DNA from: Bacillota bacterium
Lineage (GTDB): Bacteria > Bacillota > Clostridia > TANB77 > UBA1234
Direction: 5' to 3'
DNA: 42,212 bases
Assembly (NCBI GenBank): GCA_016280725.1
Contig: JAEEHF010000029.1
Location: 1 to 42,212 of the forward strand
Each line of letters starts with the position of its first letter. Position 1 is the stretch's first letter. The notes beneath the pieces are model-generated. The model saw only the letters and a list, made by a program, of their open reading frames with translations, did not search any database and was not told the DNA's origin. Made by a program: the position numbers and the translations under genes. Below, piece by piece: positions 24,325 to 35,260 of this stretch.

Positions 24325-25809
24325 ATGAAACTTTCAATAAGTTTAAAACTATTTTTAAGTGTATTACTCGTTTTTATCTTTTTAATCCTATCTGTATTAA
24401 TACTTAATTCAACGGTGCTAGAACAGTATTACAGAAATCAAAAAGAACAATCTCTTATTAAGTTGTATTCTCAATCAGTTGAATTTTATTCTCAAAGCAA
24501 TTCAGATGATTCAACAGATATAATTACAGAATTTCAAAAAGTTGATTCAACAAAAAATATTGAAATTGCTGTTTGTGATTTAGATAATAATGTAATTTTT
24601 TCTAGCTCAAACAATTTTTTAAGAAATGGCCTTTTTGGACCTCCAATGGAAAATGGTTCATCACCTTCTCTATATCAAATTTATATGGACTTAACAGAAG
24701 ATGGACCATACATGATACAACTATTAACAGATAAAAGAATTGGCTCTGACTTTTTGACACTTTATGGTGTACTAAGCGAAGGACAGCTTATATTTTTTAG
24801 AACGCCCCTTGAATCTATAAAAGAAAGCGCCATTGTTTCAAATCAATTTTTGCTTATCGTTGGAACAGCATGTACTATTATTGCTAGTATAATAGTATAT
24901 TTTGTTTCAAAAGCATTTACTAAACCTATTCAAGAACTAAATGAGATCGCAACAAGAATGTCTAATCTTGATTTTTCAAAAAAATATAATGTTCGAAGTG
25001 ATGATGAACTTGGAAATCTTGGCAAAAGCATTAACAAATTATCTGATAGTCTTGAAAAAACCATTAATGACTTAAAAGAAACAAATATGGAATTAGAAAA
25101 AGACATCGAAGAAACCTCAAAAATCTCCGAAATGAGAAGTCAATTTGTTTCTGACGTATCGCATGAATTAAAAACACCAATCGCACTTATTCAAGGGTAT
25201 GCTGAAGGACTAAATGAAGGCATCGTAACTGACGAAGAAAGCAAAAAATATTATATAGAAGTGATATTGGACGAAGCAAACAAAATGAGTAATCTGACAA
25301 AAGATTTACTTGACCTTTCAAGACTCGAATATGGTAACGAAGCACTTCGTCTTGAAGATTTTTGTATCAACGACTTAGTTAATGATGTTTTTAGAAAAAA
25401 TGAATTAATATTTAATGAAAAGAACATTCACTCTTCTATTCATTCCGATAATACCTACAATGTTTTTGCTGATCATGGAAGAATAGAACAAGTAATAACA
25501 AACTATTTATCAAATGCAATCAAAAATATTGATGATAAAAAAGAAATTAAATGTGAAATCAAAAAAACCGAAAATGGAAAAATAAAAGTCGGTATTGTAA
25601 ACTCTGGAAAGCCAATCCCCGAAGAAGAGATTCCTAGACTGTGGACAAGATTTTATAAAGCTGATACTTCTAGAGATAGAAGTGTTGGCGGAACTGGTAT
25701 TGGTCTTTCTCTTGTTAAGGCCATTATGAATCTTCATCACAATAGTTTTGGAGTAAAGAACCTTCAAAATGGTGTTGAATTTTGGTTTGAACTTGATGAA
25801 AAAAAATAA
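24325..25809 (+). CDS. Sensor histidine kinase
   Basis: This 494-residue membrane kinase partners the regulator 13 bp upstream. It has one transmembrane helix near residues 5-27, an extracellular sensing domain of about 150 residues, a second helix (about 178-200), a HAMP linker (KPIQELNEIATRMSNLDF), a coiled coil, the phospho-acceptor box VSDVSHELKTPIALIQGYAE and an ATPase domain with QVITNYLSNAIKN and GGTGIGLSLVKAI. GGAGGAG precedes the ATG at 24325. There is no PAS domain. The architecture is that of PhoR/ResE-like kinases of Firmicutes. Confidence 0.93.
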   Translation: MKLSISLKLFLSVLLVFIFLILSVLILNSTVLEQYYRNQKEQSLIKLYSQSVEFYSQSNSDDSTDIITEFQKVDSTKNIEIAVCDLDNNVIFSSSNNFLRNGLFGPPMENGSSPSLYQIYMDLTEDGPYMIQLLTDKRIGSDFLTLYGVLSEGQLIFFRTPLESIKESAIVSNQFLLIVGTACTIIASIIVYFVSKAFTKPIQELNEIATRMSNLDFSKKYNVRSDDELGNLGKSINKLSDSLEKTINDLKETNMELEKDIEETSKISEMRSQFVSDVSHELKTPIALIQGYAEGLNEGIVTDEESKKYYIEVILDEANKMSNLTKDLLDLSRLEYGNEALRLEDFCINDLVNDVFRKNELIFNEKNIHSSIHSDNTYNVFADHGRIEQVITNYLSNAIKNIDDKKEIKCEIKKTENGKIKVGIVNSGKPIPEEEIPRLWTRFYKADTSRDRSVGGTGIGLSLVKAIMNLHHNSFGVKNLQNGVEFWFELDEKK

Positions 25810-25811
25810 TT

Positions 25812-25848
25812 AAAAAGATCATTGGAATTACCCAATGATCTTTTTTTA
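25812..25848. terminator. Bidirectional terminator between kinase and orphan gene
   Basis: GATCATTGG and CCAATGATC form the stem, with A5 before it and T7 after it, so it serves the kinase on the plus strand and the orphan on the minus strand. Confidence 0.88.
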
Positions 25849-25849
25849 T

Positions 25850-26329
25850 TTACTCAATAATCTGAAGTATCGAAGTCAAGATGAAATACTCAGACTGACA
25901 AGTTACAGGAAGTGCATTTTTGAATTTTGCTATGTATTCAACAACACCAATTGCCTCGGCCCAATGATTGAGTGCAGTTTCAGCACACTCCGAAAACATA
26001 TCCATTCTTTCTTTAAGTGTGAGTCCTGCATAGGATACCGTGATTCCTTCATTCAAGAATAAATTCTCCTTATAAAAATAAAACTCTTCCTCAAATATCC
26101 ACCTATAAAGTTCCCGAAGTTTCCACTGTTTGTGGGTAAGTCCCTTTCTCTTGGCAGATTCCCTCTCAGAATCGGATAAGCTATATTGTGCTTCAAATCT
26201 AACATCCATTAGCGATTTATTTAATCTCCGCATTTTGTCCTGTTCATTGACACCTGCTGGACCCGCTTTAAGGAATGGAACATATGCTCGTTTGATGGTC
26301 TCTAGAGAAATTGTTACACCCTTAGCCAT
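25850..26329 (-). CDS. Orphan cytoplasmic protein, possibly acquired
   Basis: I do not recognise this 159-residue protein. The ATG at 26329 (MAKGVTISLETIKRAYVPF) follows AAAGGAG; a GTG three codons upstream lies inside that spacing. It is largely helical and charged, with no signal peptide or membrane helix. Two arginines are encoded by CGG (in MRRLN and KLREL), a codon absent from resident genes here, and GC content is raised. It has a consensus promoter whose -35 lies in a palindrome, and a perfect TTCGCAATTGCGAA dyad in its leader, so it is probably a regulated single-gene cassette. Confidence 0.65.
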   Translation of the reverse strand: MAKGVTISLETIKRAYVPFLKAGPAGVNEQDKMRRLNKSLMDVRFEAQYSLSDSERESAKRKGLTHKQWKLRELYRWIFEEEFYFYKENLFLNEGITVSYAGLTLKERMDMFSECAETALNHWAEAIGVVEYIAKFKNALPVTCQSEYFILTSILQIIE

Positions 26330-26348
26330 ACTGATCACTCCTTTTTCC

Positions 26349-26362
26349 TTCGCAATTGCGAA
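26349..26362. promoter_or_regulatory. Perfect TTCGCAATTGCGAA palindrome in the orphan's leader
   Basis: This 14-bp perfect dyad sits between the promoter and the ribosome site of the gene ending at 25850. It may be an operator; no regulator is identified. Confidence 0.5.
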
Positions 26363-26394
26363 TGGTAATATCGTAAGATATACTTACTCACGAG

Positions 26395-26423
26395 AATATA
26401 TCAAGCTTTTGACAGTTTGTCAA
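26395..26423 (-). promoter_or_regulatory. Consensus promoter of the 159-residue orphan
   Basis: TTGACA (26423-26418), a 17-bp spacer and TATATT (26400-26395). The -35 is one half of the dyad TTGACAAACTGTCAA, which could be a repressor site. Confidence 0.8.
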
Positions 26424-26442
26424 CACATTATGTATATTTGTC

Positions 26443-27198
26443 CTAATCATCTATCACCAAATATGTTTTATATTTTCTTCTACCTATTTGCAGTGCATAT
26501 TTCTTATCAAAAACCGCATAATCAAATCTATATTTTCCTTTAACCGCCGAGCCTGTATCCATTGCAACAACGTATCCAAGCCCTTCAATATAAAACTTTG
26601 TTCCCATCTTCCAGTACTTGTTATCCACTGCAACAGATACACCAGCAATTATGGGTTTCCCGGATGCTGTATATCCTAGATTATTACCACATTCCTCGGC
26701 AGTAGGAGTGTATGCCGTTCCTTCGAATTCACCAATATATTCAAGTTTAGAAAAATCTACAGCTTCATTTACTTCATCTGCCAGGTTGTAGTTTTTAGGC
26801 TTAATTCCAACATATGCTGCCTCTTTTAATGCATTTTGAAGTTTTATGTTTTGTTCAATTAGGAATAGATTGTTTTGGATAACGAGTTCAGTATCTTGAA
26901 GTGTTTCTTGCAATTTACTATTTTTTTCTTCGTGATCTTGCTCTAGTTTTGCCATTTGCTCTTTTATTGCTATCTGTTGTTCTTCTAAATCTGCTTTTTG
27001 CTGAACTAATTCTAGTTGTTTTTCTAAAAATTCATTTTTTATTATTATACTTCTAATATAAAAAATTCCCGCTAAAAAAGCCGCAAAAATGGCACAACCA
27101 ATAAATATATTCTTCTTCTTTTTTTCTTTTAATAACTCTTTACGTCTTTGAAACATAGCTTTAATTTGCATAGCTATATCTCCAGTAGAACTACTCAT
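26443..27198 (-). CDS. 3D-domain cell-wall protein with coiled coil
   Basis: This 251-residue protein is a likely cell-wall lytic or remodelling factor. A basic cytoplasmic stretch (FQRRKELLKEKKKK) precedes a membrane helix near 30-47, then a coiled coil (about 52-110) rich in E, Q, K and L, and a C-terminal 3D domain. The domain carries the three aspartates of its name, in VAMDTGSAVKGKYRFDYAVFD, and the GTAYTPTAEECGNN opening seen in resuscitation-factor and YuiC-like lytic transglycosylases. It follows the NlpC/P60-like gene in the same direction, which supports a wall-related role. Confidence 0.88.
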   Translation of the reverse strand: MSSSTGDIAMQIKAMFQRRKELLKEKKKKNIFIGCAIFAAFLAGIFYIRSIIIKNEFLEKQLELVQQKADLEEQQIAIKEQMAKLEQDHEEKNSKLQETLQDTELVIQNNLFLIEQNIKLQNALKEAAYVGIKPKNYNLADEVNEAVDFSKLEYIGEFEGTAYTPTAEECGNNLGYTASGKPIIAGVSVAVDNKYWKMGTKFYIEGLGYVVAMDTGSAVKGKYRFDYAVFDKKYALQIGRRKYKTYLVIDD

Positions 27199-27274
27199 TT
27201 ATACACCCCATAGATATTTTTTATGGGTGACTTGATAAACAAATCACCCATAACGTATTTTAAATTAACTTTTT

Positions 27275-30200
27275 TTACCAGTCAACCTCAGGCATATTTC
27301 CTGTACCATTCTTTTTCTGGTATTCTTCTTCCATTAGAACAACCTTCCAACCAGAATTGCTATCCTTAAAGTAAGATACGGTTGTCTTTAATTTGCCGCC
27401 TGTTTCATGTATTAAATAAAGTTTTTCATCATCTACACCTGCAACAAATATTATATGAGCATATCTTCCCAAGCTATTTGAATATCCACAAATCAAATCA
27501 CCCGGTTGAACAATGCCTTTACAGTCTTTGAAATCAATAGCATTCGATGTTTTAGTATAGTTCCCTGGTGATACTCCACCTTGGAAGCCAACATCTTTAA
27601 CTCCGCCGTTAACCATTACCCAGCTGACAAATCCACAACAGTCCATGCCATTTACTGCCCAATAACTTGGATCGTAATGCTTGCCATTATAATCAACCGT
27701 TTTACCTAATCTACAATATCTTCCCCATCCTCTATTGAATCCTAACTTTGGATATATTCCAATATTAGCAGCTCTATTCATTGGCGTTCCTCTATAAGGT
27801 ACCGCATAATCTAAGCTTGCTAAGTAAAGTGCTGCTTCAACACAGGCTGCTCTTGTTCCAAAGCCAGCATCTTCAATTCTTTCAAAGAATTCTTTTTCCA
27901 TTCTATCCCAGTCTTCATCTGAGTACGTTTTTGGTCCAATATTCGGTTTAGAATTTGAAAATTGAGAGCCTGAATAGTAACTATGTGAGTTTTCTCCTCT
28001 AATTACAGTGACTTTTGCATTTGCCTTAACACCCGTTTCAGGTGAGTAGATTGTCACAACACATTCTCCAACTCTAAGAGCAGAAATAGCACCTCTTCCA
28101 TCAACCATTGCAATTCTTGGATCTGAAGAACTCCAAATTAGTTTAGTTGTATCTGCATTTTCAGGATATGTTGTTACTTTTAATGAATCTACTTTCCCTT
28201 TTTCAATTGTGATACTATTTTGTTCGATTTCAATTTTATTTACAACATTCTTTACAACTGCTTTTATCTCACCATAAACAACTTTTCCATTACTATAAGT
28301 TGCAGTTACTTTTATTGTTGCTTCACCTTCGGCTCTTCCTACCGCTACTCCACTAGGATTAACCGAAATAATTTTACTTGAGTCTTGTGGTACTTCCCAT
28401 TCATACTGTGGAACTCCCATATTTGATGATATTCCTAATGAAGAACCAATCTCTGCTTTTAGTATTTTTACATCTCCAACATTTAGAAATATTCTACCTA
28501 TTCTTTCAGATGTAACTGTATCATACATGTAGACAGTTGGGCTTTCAACAACTACTTCGATTTCTTTTCTTGCCCAATATGTACTGCTATCTCCCACTTT
28601 GTAAAAATCTGTTGCCTCAATGGTTAAATTAGCAACACCGTTTGTGTTAGCAACAATTGTCCTATCTGAAGAATTAACAGTAATAACATTACTATTAGAT
28701 TCGATTTTAAAATTTGAAGTCACAATTGACCCATTATTAATAACAGATATAACTAACTTTCTACTCTCATCTGCGACTAATGTCAATCTGTTATTTATTG
28801 TACCTTCAACAATTATTTCATTTGAAGTTGTACTTAAAACAGGAACTGGTGTTGTAGGAATAGCAGTAACTGGGGTCGAATTTGAGTTAGAATTACTTGA
28901 TGAACTTGTCCCTCTTCCTGGCTGAGTTACAGTTGAATCAGATGATATTTTACCATCTATTGCAGCAGACACAACTGATCCTACACCTCCAGCAGGTCCA
29001 TGTTCAACATTTAGATGACCATATTTTACATTGGATTTTGAGTTTGCCAATGTCTGACCAGTCGCATTTGTTCGATTACTAATACTTTTTGTTCCTGATG
29101 TACCATATATATATACCGGCACATCATCAGGAATAGTATATTTATCATCAGGAATTGCATCAACAAAAATTATTCCATCAACCTTGACACCATTATTAGT
29201 TAATGCCTCATACATTGCCGCTTCTTGGTATCCACCACTTGAATAGAAATATAAATATATATCTTTTCCCTGTTCTTCACATTCTTTTGCATATCTTACA
29301 GTTTCATTTACTATCGTACTATTTGCTGTATAATTACCACTGCCAGGAGCAAACACTTTAAATTCCATATTAGCAAGGTCTGCTGTATTTTGAATCGAAG
29401 GACTTGCCGTGAATCCTCCTTCTCCAACAACACCAATTAGAACATTATCCGAGTAAACGTCTTTGCTTTCAGCAATTTTTATTCCATCTTCAGTTCTTAT
29501 TGTATACTTAGCGCCTTCTCTAGTATAAGAAATCTTTTTTGAGTATTCTCCCTTTCTTCCCTCTATTTTTTCTAAGTCTTCTTCCCTCGTAATACGAGCA
29601 TATATAGTTACAGTTCCAACTGTAGTCCCAATACGTGAGATTGTTGCTTTATTTCCTTTTGCAGTTAATTTTACGAGATTATTATTGCTAAGGGACCATT
29701 TTACTTCCATTCCTTCAGCATTTACTAACTCAGCTACTGCACCACTAACCTTAAGTGAAACTCTTAATTTTGGTGATGGCGTTAATGTTGTAAACCTCAT
29801 ATTTGGAGGAATAGTTTTACCATAATTATCTATATCATATTTTTTTGTTTCTGGATTATATATTCCGACACTAACGTCACAGTAAAGAATACGACTTAGT
29901 TGCGTTACGCAATATATTGTACAATGACCAGATCTTCTTCCTATGATACTTCCATTTGTAACTATAGCGACGCTTTCATCACTTGATGCCCAACTATTCT
30001 CTAGGATTAAATCGTCTGGCATACGTCTTTTTATGCCAATAGTTCTTGTACGATTATCTAAAGGAATTATCTTTGACGACTCGATTTCTGTATAAAGTCT
30101 TTCGCCACTTTCACCACTCTCACCGCTCTCAAAATTTTCGCTGCTCGAAACTATTACTCCGCTTACACTACTAGATGAATATCCACCATTTACAGTGCTT

Positions 30201-30328
30201 GTGCCTTTTGAAAAACTTAATTCGTTTTCTACTGCATACAATTTGTTTTGCGCAACGTTTAATGACAAAAGCGTGATAACAATGATAAATGCAGTCGTTC
30301 CAATGACTTTTAGCAAATTGGACTTCAC
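27275..30328 (-). CDS. Secreted Ig-like protein with C-terminal NlpC/P60-type peptidase
   Basis: This 1017-residue exported protein starts at a GTG (30328) with AAAGGAGG upstream and a signal peptide to about residue 32. Bacterial Ig-like (Big_2) segments include NSWASSDESVAIVTNGSIIG near 110 and the pair at about 610-770 (KLIWSSSDPRIAMVDGRGAI). A central domain near 300-450 holds LYFYSSGGYQEA, IIFVDAIP and YGHLNVEHGPAG, possibly an alpha/beta-hydrolase-like fold. The C-terminus has a cysteine/histidine peptidase pattern: MDCCGFVSWVMV, YAHIIFVAG and IHETGG, as in NlpC/P60 wall hydrolases. It follows the giant surface protein by 31 bp and is probably co-transcribed with it. Confidence 0.82.
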   Translation of the reverse strand: MKSNLLKVIGTTAFIIVITLLSLNVAQNKLYAVENELSFSKGTSTVNGGYSSSSVSGVIVSSSENFESGESGESGERLYTEIESSKIIPLDNRTRTIGIKRRMPDDLILENSWASSDESVAIVTNGSIIGRRSGHCTIYCVTQLSRILYCDVSVGIYNPETKKYDIDNYGKTIPPNMRFTTLTPSPKLRVSLKVSGAVAELVNAEGMEVKWSLSNNNLVKLTAKGNKATISRIGTTVGTVTIYARITREEDLEKIEGRKGEYSKKISYTREGAKYTIRTEDGIKIAESKDVYSDNVLIGVVGEGGFTASPSIQNTADLANMEFKVFAPGSGNYTANSTIVNETVRYAKECEEQGKDIYLYFYSSGGYQEAAMYEALTNNGVKVDGIIFVDAIPDDKYTIPDDVPVYIYGTSGTKSISNRTNATGQTLANSKSNVKYGHLNVEHGPAGGVGSVVSAAIDGKISSDSTVTQPGRGTSSSSNSNSNSTPVTAIPTTPVPVLSTTSNEIIVEGTINNRLTLVADESRKLVISVINNGSIVTSNFKIESNSNVITVNSSDRTIVANTNGVANLTIEATDFYKVGDSSTYWARKEIEVVVESPTVYMYDTVTSERIGRIFLNVGDVKILKAEIGSSLGISSNMGVPQYEWEVPQDSSKIISVNPSGVAVGRAEGEATIKVTATYSNGKVVYGEIKAVVKNVVNKIEIEQNSITIEKGKVDSLKVTTYPENADTTKLIWSSSDPRIAMVDGRGAISALRVGECVVTIYSPETGVKANAKVTVIRGENSHSYYSGSQFSNSKPNIGPKTYSDEDWDRMEKEFFERIEDAGFGTRAACVEAALYLASLDYAVPYRGTPMNRAANIGIYPKLGFNRGWGRYCRLGKTVDYNGKHYDPSYWAVNGMDCCGFVSWVMVNGGVKDVGFQGGVSPGNYTKTSNAIDFKDCKGIVQPGDLICGYSNSLGRYAHIIFVAGVDDEKLYLIHETGGKLKTTVSYFKDSNSGWKVVLMEEEYQKKNGTGNMPEVDW

Positions 30329-30359
30329 TGTTTCTTTCCTCCTTTTATTACTATTTTAT

Positions 30360-33300
30360 TTATTGAGAAATAACATGTACCCTATTAGATACTACATTTC
30401 CACTAGTTGCATAAATATAACATTCTCCAGTACCTGTTGCAAGTATTGTACCATCTCCTGCACAAATTGCTACTCTTGGATTAGTAGAGATATATAATTT
30501 ATTTGCACCTAATGGAGTTGTATTTACTCTAATCATCATGTATTGGTCTTTTGATATATTAACATTTGTTGGTTCTATAACTATTGAATTTGTTGGTTCT
30601 TTGCATACAACTGTATATTTTAGTTGTTCCGTTTTTAGATTATCATAAGTTATAGTTACTATCAACGTTGTCCTTCCAGGATTTCTTCCTTTTACGTTTC
30701 CAATATCATCTACAGATACTATATTACTATCTTGTACTTTATATGTAAATGTCGGATTATTACCTTTTCGAGCATCTACAACAATTGTAGTATACATATC
30801 TTTGTCTATGATAATCCTTCCAAGTTTGTTATTATTTTCATCAATAATGAATGATTCATCATCTGGATTATCATCATGTGGTTTAGATGTTGGATTTGGT
30901 CCAACAGTTAAAGTTGGTATAGGTGTTGTAACCACAGAATCCTTTACCATTATAGTGAATTCTTTTATAGCAGATATTCTTTCAGCCAAGTTCTTCATGG
31001 TGATATAAGGTGCTGTGCTAACAATCTTAACTATTAAATCATCAACATTCTTATACAAACTATCCCCTAATTCACTAGATTTAACGATATTTTTTATATC
31101 AACAAGCGTTGAATGTCCAATGTAATCTAACAAATAATATGGACTACCATTTTCATATCTAGTAATTCTATTTAGCACTGCTTCACCAAGCATATTACTC
31201 ATTGAAATATTACCTAATGAGTTTGCTCGAAGAACAGCAGTAGTAATAATTTTATTAATATTTAATATCTTTTCTTCTTCACTCTCAAATGTTGAATCAA
31301 TATGTGACTTTATGGCCACTATCTCTGATCCATTCATTAAGCCATATCCTTGAGCTGGTATCTGAATATTTGAACGAATCGTTTCAACTATATCATATTG
31401 ATTAATACTGCCTAAATATACACCCTTTTGTCGTGCAGTCTCAATGATATTATTCATAGTTTGCATACTTAAGAAACCATTTTGTTTTAGCTCAGTTGCG
31501 ATTACAGTCATGTTTCTTCCCAAATATCCGTTTGCAGAAATAAATGCTTTCGTTTCTCCTTGCTTAATACCGTTTATTTCATTTGCACTTATATTTGCAA
31601 TCTCATTATTTTCGATGAAGTATGTGACATTGCCGTCATATATTTGAATTCCATCAAGTGTTACCACTACATTAGGCAGAGTATTTTTCCCTAAGGAAAC
31701 ATGAAGCACTTCATTTTCTAATCCAATTACACTAATTCCCAAGTTTTTAAGTGGATAGATATTTGGCATTGGTGTTGTAACTGGAATTGGAGTTGCAGTA
31801 GGCACAGCCGTTGTCGGAATTAATGTTGGGCTAGCTGTCACATAAACCGGAGTTACTGGAATTTGTGTTGGTACATCGTTATTATTTGGATTCGGTTTAT
31901 TTGTCGGCTTCGTTGTCGGACTCTGCGTAGGTGTCTTTGTTGGACTTGGTGTAGGTGTCTTTGTCGGACTCGGTGTTGGTGTCTTTGTCGGACTCGGTGT
32001 TGGTGTCTTTGACGGACTTGGTGTAGGTGTTTTTGTCGGACTCGGTGTTGGTGTCTTTGACGGACTTGGTGTTGGTGTCTTTGTCGGACTTGGTGTTGGT
32101 GTCTTTGTCGGACTTGGTGTTGGTGTCTTTGTCGGACTCGGTGTTGGTGTCTTTGTCGGACTCGGTGTTGGTGTCTTTGTCGGACTTGGTGTAGGTGTTT
32201 TTGTTGAAACTACTGGTAAGTTATTTGGTGTAGTAACCACAGCTCTCGTTTCTGAAATCCCACATCTTCCGCACTGTCTTTCCTCAACTCTACTATTTCC
32301 GCCATTAGCAACCCATTCTCCCCACAAATGTCCATATATCTTACAATAAATAGCTGCCGTATTTACCGGAGTCACAGTTGGTGTTGGTGTTGGCACTCGC
32401 GTTGGTGTTGGTGTTGGTACTCGCGTTGGTGTTGGTGTTGGTACTCGCGTTGGTGTTGGTGTTGGTACTCGCGTTGATGTTGGTGTTGGTACTCGCGTTG
32501 GTGTTGGTGTTGGTACCTGTGTTGTTACTGGTGTTGGTTCTTCCGTTGGTACTGGAGTAATCTCTTCTGTTTGGATTGGTACCGGAACATCATTTTGGCT
32601 AGTTGGTGCAGGTGAAACAGCTCTAGTCTCACTTGCTTGACATCTTGCACATTGTCTTGACTCAATTCTATTTTTTCCACTATTTTGAACCCAATGCCAT
32701 TCACCCCACGAATGTCCATATATCCAACAAAATACATATGGTGTTGATGATGGTGTTGGTTCCGGTGTTGGGTTTTCGCTTTGGATTTTTTCAACTTGTT
32801 TATATCCACAAGTTGGGCATACCCTTTGTCTGCTATCGTCCGTTTCACCATTTTCCCAGTTTCCAAATGTGTGTGGTAGCGTTTCTACATGGCTAAAATT
32901 CAACGTACAATAACGTCTATGTTCATTCTCACTAAATACTACCCAACTCCCCCATGAATGAACATGTGTTGGTACTGGCGTTACCGATGCTGGGTCTTGA
33001 GCACCACATCTTGTACATGTTCCATTCGAGTAATTATGATCAACTATATTTACTTTAATATAGCAAAGAGGCGTTGCATCTTTATTTTCATCATTATATA
33101 CACATGAATATACATATTCCTTTACTGGTGATTCCAAATACACCGCAACGGTCTCTACGTGACCAATATTTAATAAGTCTCCACCAGAATAGCATTTTGT
33201 CTCATTAAGCAGTTCTTGGCTTGGTGCATGAATTGGAATAACTAGCTGTCCTTTTCCCTGGCATACATTTATTTCACAATTATTAGTACCAGATCCTGAA

Positions 33301-35090
33301 ATAACCTGTTTCCCAGCTATACCACTTACATCAAAATAAAATCCCGTTCTTGGTCGTGTTGAAATAACTGGAGTAACTTCTTCTGTTGGCTCTGGCTCTG
33401 TTTCAACTAGACGAAAAATATTAAGTTCACATGTTGCTCTTCTGCCTCCACTTGCAGTTTTAAGAGTAGCCGTAATACCTTCTTTAATTTCATTAACATG
33501 TCTTGAATTCAATACACCATCCGAAATAGTAAGTACAAATGCATTTCCTTCTATTCTTGATGATATAAAAGGGCTAGATGTATTAAGTGAAAATAAATTA
33601 GGAGGCACAAATGTAAGTTTTCCTTCTTCTGTAATTCTTAGGCGAACTTCAGCCGTATTTCTTCCTGTCAAATCAACATCAACTTTGTTTGGAACAAAGA
33701 CATAATTCGGACGTGGTACGGTATTTCTATTTCCTACCCTAACTAATACAGTTCCTACATTAATCCCTTTATATTTAACTATTAAATTGTATTGAAAAAG
33801 AGTATTTTGAACTATTGCCTTAGCATTAATGATTAATTTTTTTCCATTAATGTCCTTTTTTATGTTCAATATACCTAATGGATCATTTGTAACTGAAGAA
33901 ACCGTCCATGTTATATCGTTCATGTCAAACTCATTAGGATTTTCAATTTTAATACTTGATTCGTTTGCTGCGTTTAACATTATTACTTGTTCAGGTGTAA
34001 GTACAAATTTGGTAGGATCAGGTTCCGGTAAAGCTGTTTGTGATGGTTCGGGTTCTTGCGTTTGAATTGGAGGTGGAGCAACAGTTCTCGTATCAACATT
34101 TGAGACCACCATCTGGCATATTGCGCATGTCTTAATCTGACCAATATTAGCAACACTTGTATATCTCCAAATGTGTTTCGATGTATTTTGATATCCACAA
34201 AGTCCACATGTTTTAGTATGACTATCAGCATCGAATGTATATTTCGTTATAACCTTTTTTGTTGTTGGATCAATCGTCGTATAATCGTGCAGTGAAAGTG
34301 ACCTCATTATTACAGTATTACAATCCTTGCAAGTGGCAACATATTCATGGTGAGACGTTAAAAGTGGTGGAAATCTCTGATATTTACTCTCAGTATGCGC
34401 ATGAGCACATAGGCTATCGTCAACTGTAATACTACAACTTAATTTTCTATGTAAAAATGTTTCACAAGTTACAATCGCTGTTCCGTTTTGTCTAGCTACA
34501 AAAAGTCCTTCATTTCCGCCCATTTGTACGACTGATTCATTATCTGACTTCCATGATGAAGGAATAATTTTATCGTATGTTGGTTGAGAAAACACCAAGA
34601 TACGATATGCCAATTCACGTGGGCGTACTTTTTTTTCTGTCTCAATTCTAGTATATTCTGGAGTCCCTTCGCCATCTACAATAACTTGAATATATTGATT
34701 TCCTTGTTCTGGAAACGATAATAGAAATGCTCCAGCTTGTAAAACTACAACTTTATCCCCCGATATAAATACATTTTCAGGATCAGAATCACCTTCTAGA
34801 GTCTCAGCTATAATCTCACCAACATTAGATACATACTCAATGTAACTTGGATATTCGCTAATTATAATAGCTAGCGAATTGCCATCACTAAGATCTGTAC
34901 ATGTAGCGGTATATGATGAATCTGTTGCATCAACATTCATTGACGTTTCTTCCATCTTTACTTCTTGTGTGCCTCGGAATGTTATAAACACTGTTTCATC
35001 TGCTTTAGAGTTACTAAAAAATGCATAACTCCCTAGAACGAATATAAAGCATAGTAAAAGAAATGCCCCTTTTATATTTCTATGAATCAT
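30360..35090 (-). CDS. Giant secreted repeat protein with CxxC ribbons, Pro-Thr linkers and Ig-like end
   Basis: This 1576-residue protein has a signal peptide ([20 protein letters not shown]...) and is presumably surface-exposed. At least seven short zinc-ribbon-like modules with CxxC pairs are visible (CKDCNTV, CGLCGYQ, CAICQMV, CTRCGAQ, CPTCGYK, CARCQAS, CGRCGIS), often near HxWGxW. Two Pro-Thr linkers follow: about five RVPTPTPT units and twelve KTPTPSPT units. The last 170 residues form Big_2 Ig-like domains ([21 protein letters not shown] and [18 protein letters not shown]). There is no LPXTG or SLH anchor in the frame, so attachment is unclear. Despite its length I found no in-frame CGG. 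It probably leads an operon with the NlpC/P60-like gene. Function unknown. Confidence 0.8.
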   Translation of the reverse strand: MIHRNIKGAFLLLCFIFVLGSYAFFSNSKADETVFITFRGTQEVKMEETSMNVDATDSSYTATCTDLSDGNSLAIIISEYPSYIEYVSNVGEIIAETLEGDSDPENVFISGDKVVVLQAGAFLLSFPEQGNQYIQVIVDGEGTPEYTRIETEKKVRPRELAYRILVFSQPTYDKIIPSSWKSDNESVVQMGGNEGLFVARQNGTAIVTCETFLHRKLSCSITVDDSLCAHAHTESKYQRFPPLLTSHHEYVATCKDCNTVIMRSLSLHDYTTIDPTTKKVITKYTFDADSHTKTCGLCGYQNTSKHIWRYTSVANIGQIKTCAICQMVVSNVDTRTVAPPPIQTQEPEPSQTALPEPDPTKFVLTPEQVIMLNAANESSIKIENPNEFDMNDITWTVSSVTNDPLGILNIKKDINGKKLIINAKAIVQNTLFQYNLIVKYKGINVGTVLVRVGNRNTVPRPNYVFVPNKVDVDLTGRNTAEVRLRITEEGKLTFVPPNLFSLNTSSPFISSRIEGNAFVLTISDGVLNSRHVNEIKEGITATLKTASGGRRATCELNIFRLVETEPEPTEEVTPVISTRPRTGFYFDVSGIAGKQVISGSGTNNCEINVCQGKGQLVIPIHAPSQELLNETKCYSGGDLLNIGHVETVAVYLESPVKEYVYSCVYNDENKDATPLCYIKVNIVDHNYSNGTCTRCGAQDPASVTPVPTHVHSWGSWVVFSENEHRRYCTLNFSHVETLPHTFGNWENGETDDSRQRVCPTCGYKQVEKIQSENPTPEPTPSSTPYVFCWIYGHSWGEWHWVQNSGKNRIESRQCARCQASETRAVSPAPTSQNDVPVPIQTEEITPVPTEEPTPVTTQVPTPTPTRVPTPTSTRVPTPTPTRVPTPTPTRVPTPTPTRVPTPTPTVTPVNTAAIYCKIYGHLWGEWVANGGNSRVEERQCGRCGISETRAVVTTPNNLPVVSTKTPTPSPTKTPTPSPTKTPTPSPTKTPTPSPTKTPTPSPTKTPTPSPSKTPTPSPTKTPTPSPSKTPTPSPTKTPTPSPTKTPTPSPTKTPTQSPTTKPTNKPNPNNNDVPTQIPVTPVYVTASPTLIPTTAVPTATPIPVTTPMPNIYPLKNLGISVIGLENEVLHVSLGKNTLPNVVVTLDGIQIYDGNVTYFIENNEIANISANEINGIKQGETKAFISANGYLGRNMTVIATELKQNGFLSMQTMNNIIETARQKGVYLGSINQYDIVETIRSNIQIPAQGYGLMNGSEIVAIKSHIDSTFESEEEKILNINKIITTAVLRANSLGNISMSNMLGEAVLNRITRYENGSPYYLLDYIGHSTLVDIKNIVKSSELGDSLYKNVDDLIVKIVSTAPYITMKNLAERISAIKEFTIMVKDSVVTTPIPTLTVGPNPTSKPHDDNPDDESFIIDENNNKLGRIIIDKDMYTTIVVDARKGNNPTFTYKVQDSNIVSVDDIGNVKGRNPGRTTLIVTITYDNLKTEQLKYTVVCKEPTNSIVIEPTNVNISKDQYMMIRVNTTPLGANKLYISTNPRVAICAGDGTILATGTGECYIYATSGNVVSNRVHVISQ
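31919..32206. repeat. 24-bp tandem repeat, twelve units, encoding KTPTPSPT
   Basis: The unit, read on the plus strand as GGTGTTGGTGTCTTTGTCGG plus four bases, is repeated twelve times with small changes. It codes the Pro-Thr linker of the giant surface protein. Copy number is likely to vary between strains. Confidence 0.9.
32380..32521. repeat. 24-bp tandem repeat, about six units, encoding RVPTPTPT
   Basis: ACTCGCGTTGGTGTTGGTGT plus four bases is repeated with few changes. It lies upstream of the KTPTPSPT array in the protein, separated from it by one CxxC module. Confidence 0.88.
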
Positions 35091-35224
35091 ATTTTTCTCC
35101 TTAAACTAATTACATTCGATAATACAAATAATAACCTAATTATTTGATGTAATAATACCATAATTCTTTACGGATTTACCATTTTGAGACCACATTTAAC
35201 CATTTTGAAATATGTTCTTAACAA

Positions 35225-35257
35225 AAAAGATTCATATTTAAATATGAATCTTTTAAA
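35225..35257. terminator. Terminator after the FAD oxidoreductase
   Basis: AAAGATTCATATTTAAATATGAATCTTT is a near-perfect AT-rich palindrome with T6 on the minus strand side. Confidence 0.7.
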
Positions 35258-35260
35258 ATA

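Noticed and set aside
27223-27253. TTATGGGTGA/TCACCCATAA hairpin as a terminator of the NlpC/P60-like gene
   Set aside because: On the minus strand it is followed by A6, not T, and the plus strand also lacks a T run, so only a plain hairpin can be claimed.
31919-32521. Possible CRISPR array
   Set aside because: The 24-bp units are directly adjacent with no unique spacers and encode a Pro-Thr linker in frame.
32378-32560. Open frame of almost only V, L and A on the plus strand
   Set aside because: It is the reverse reading of the 24-bp Pro-Thr repeat and has no start signals.
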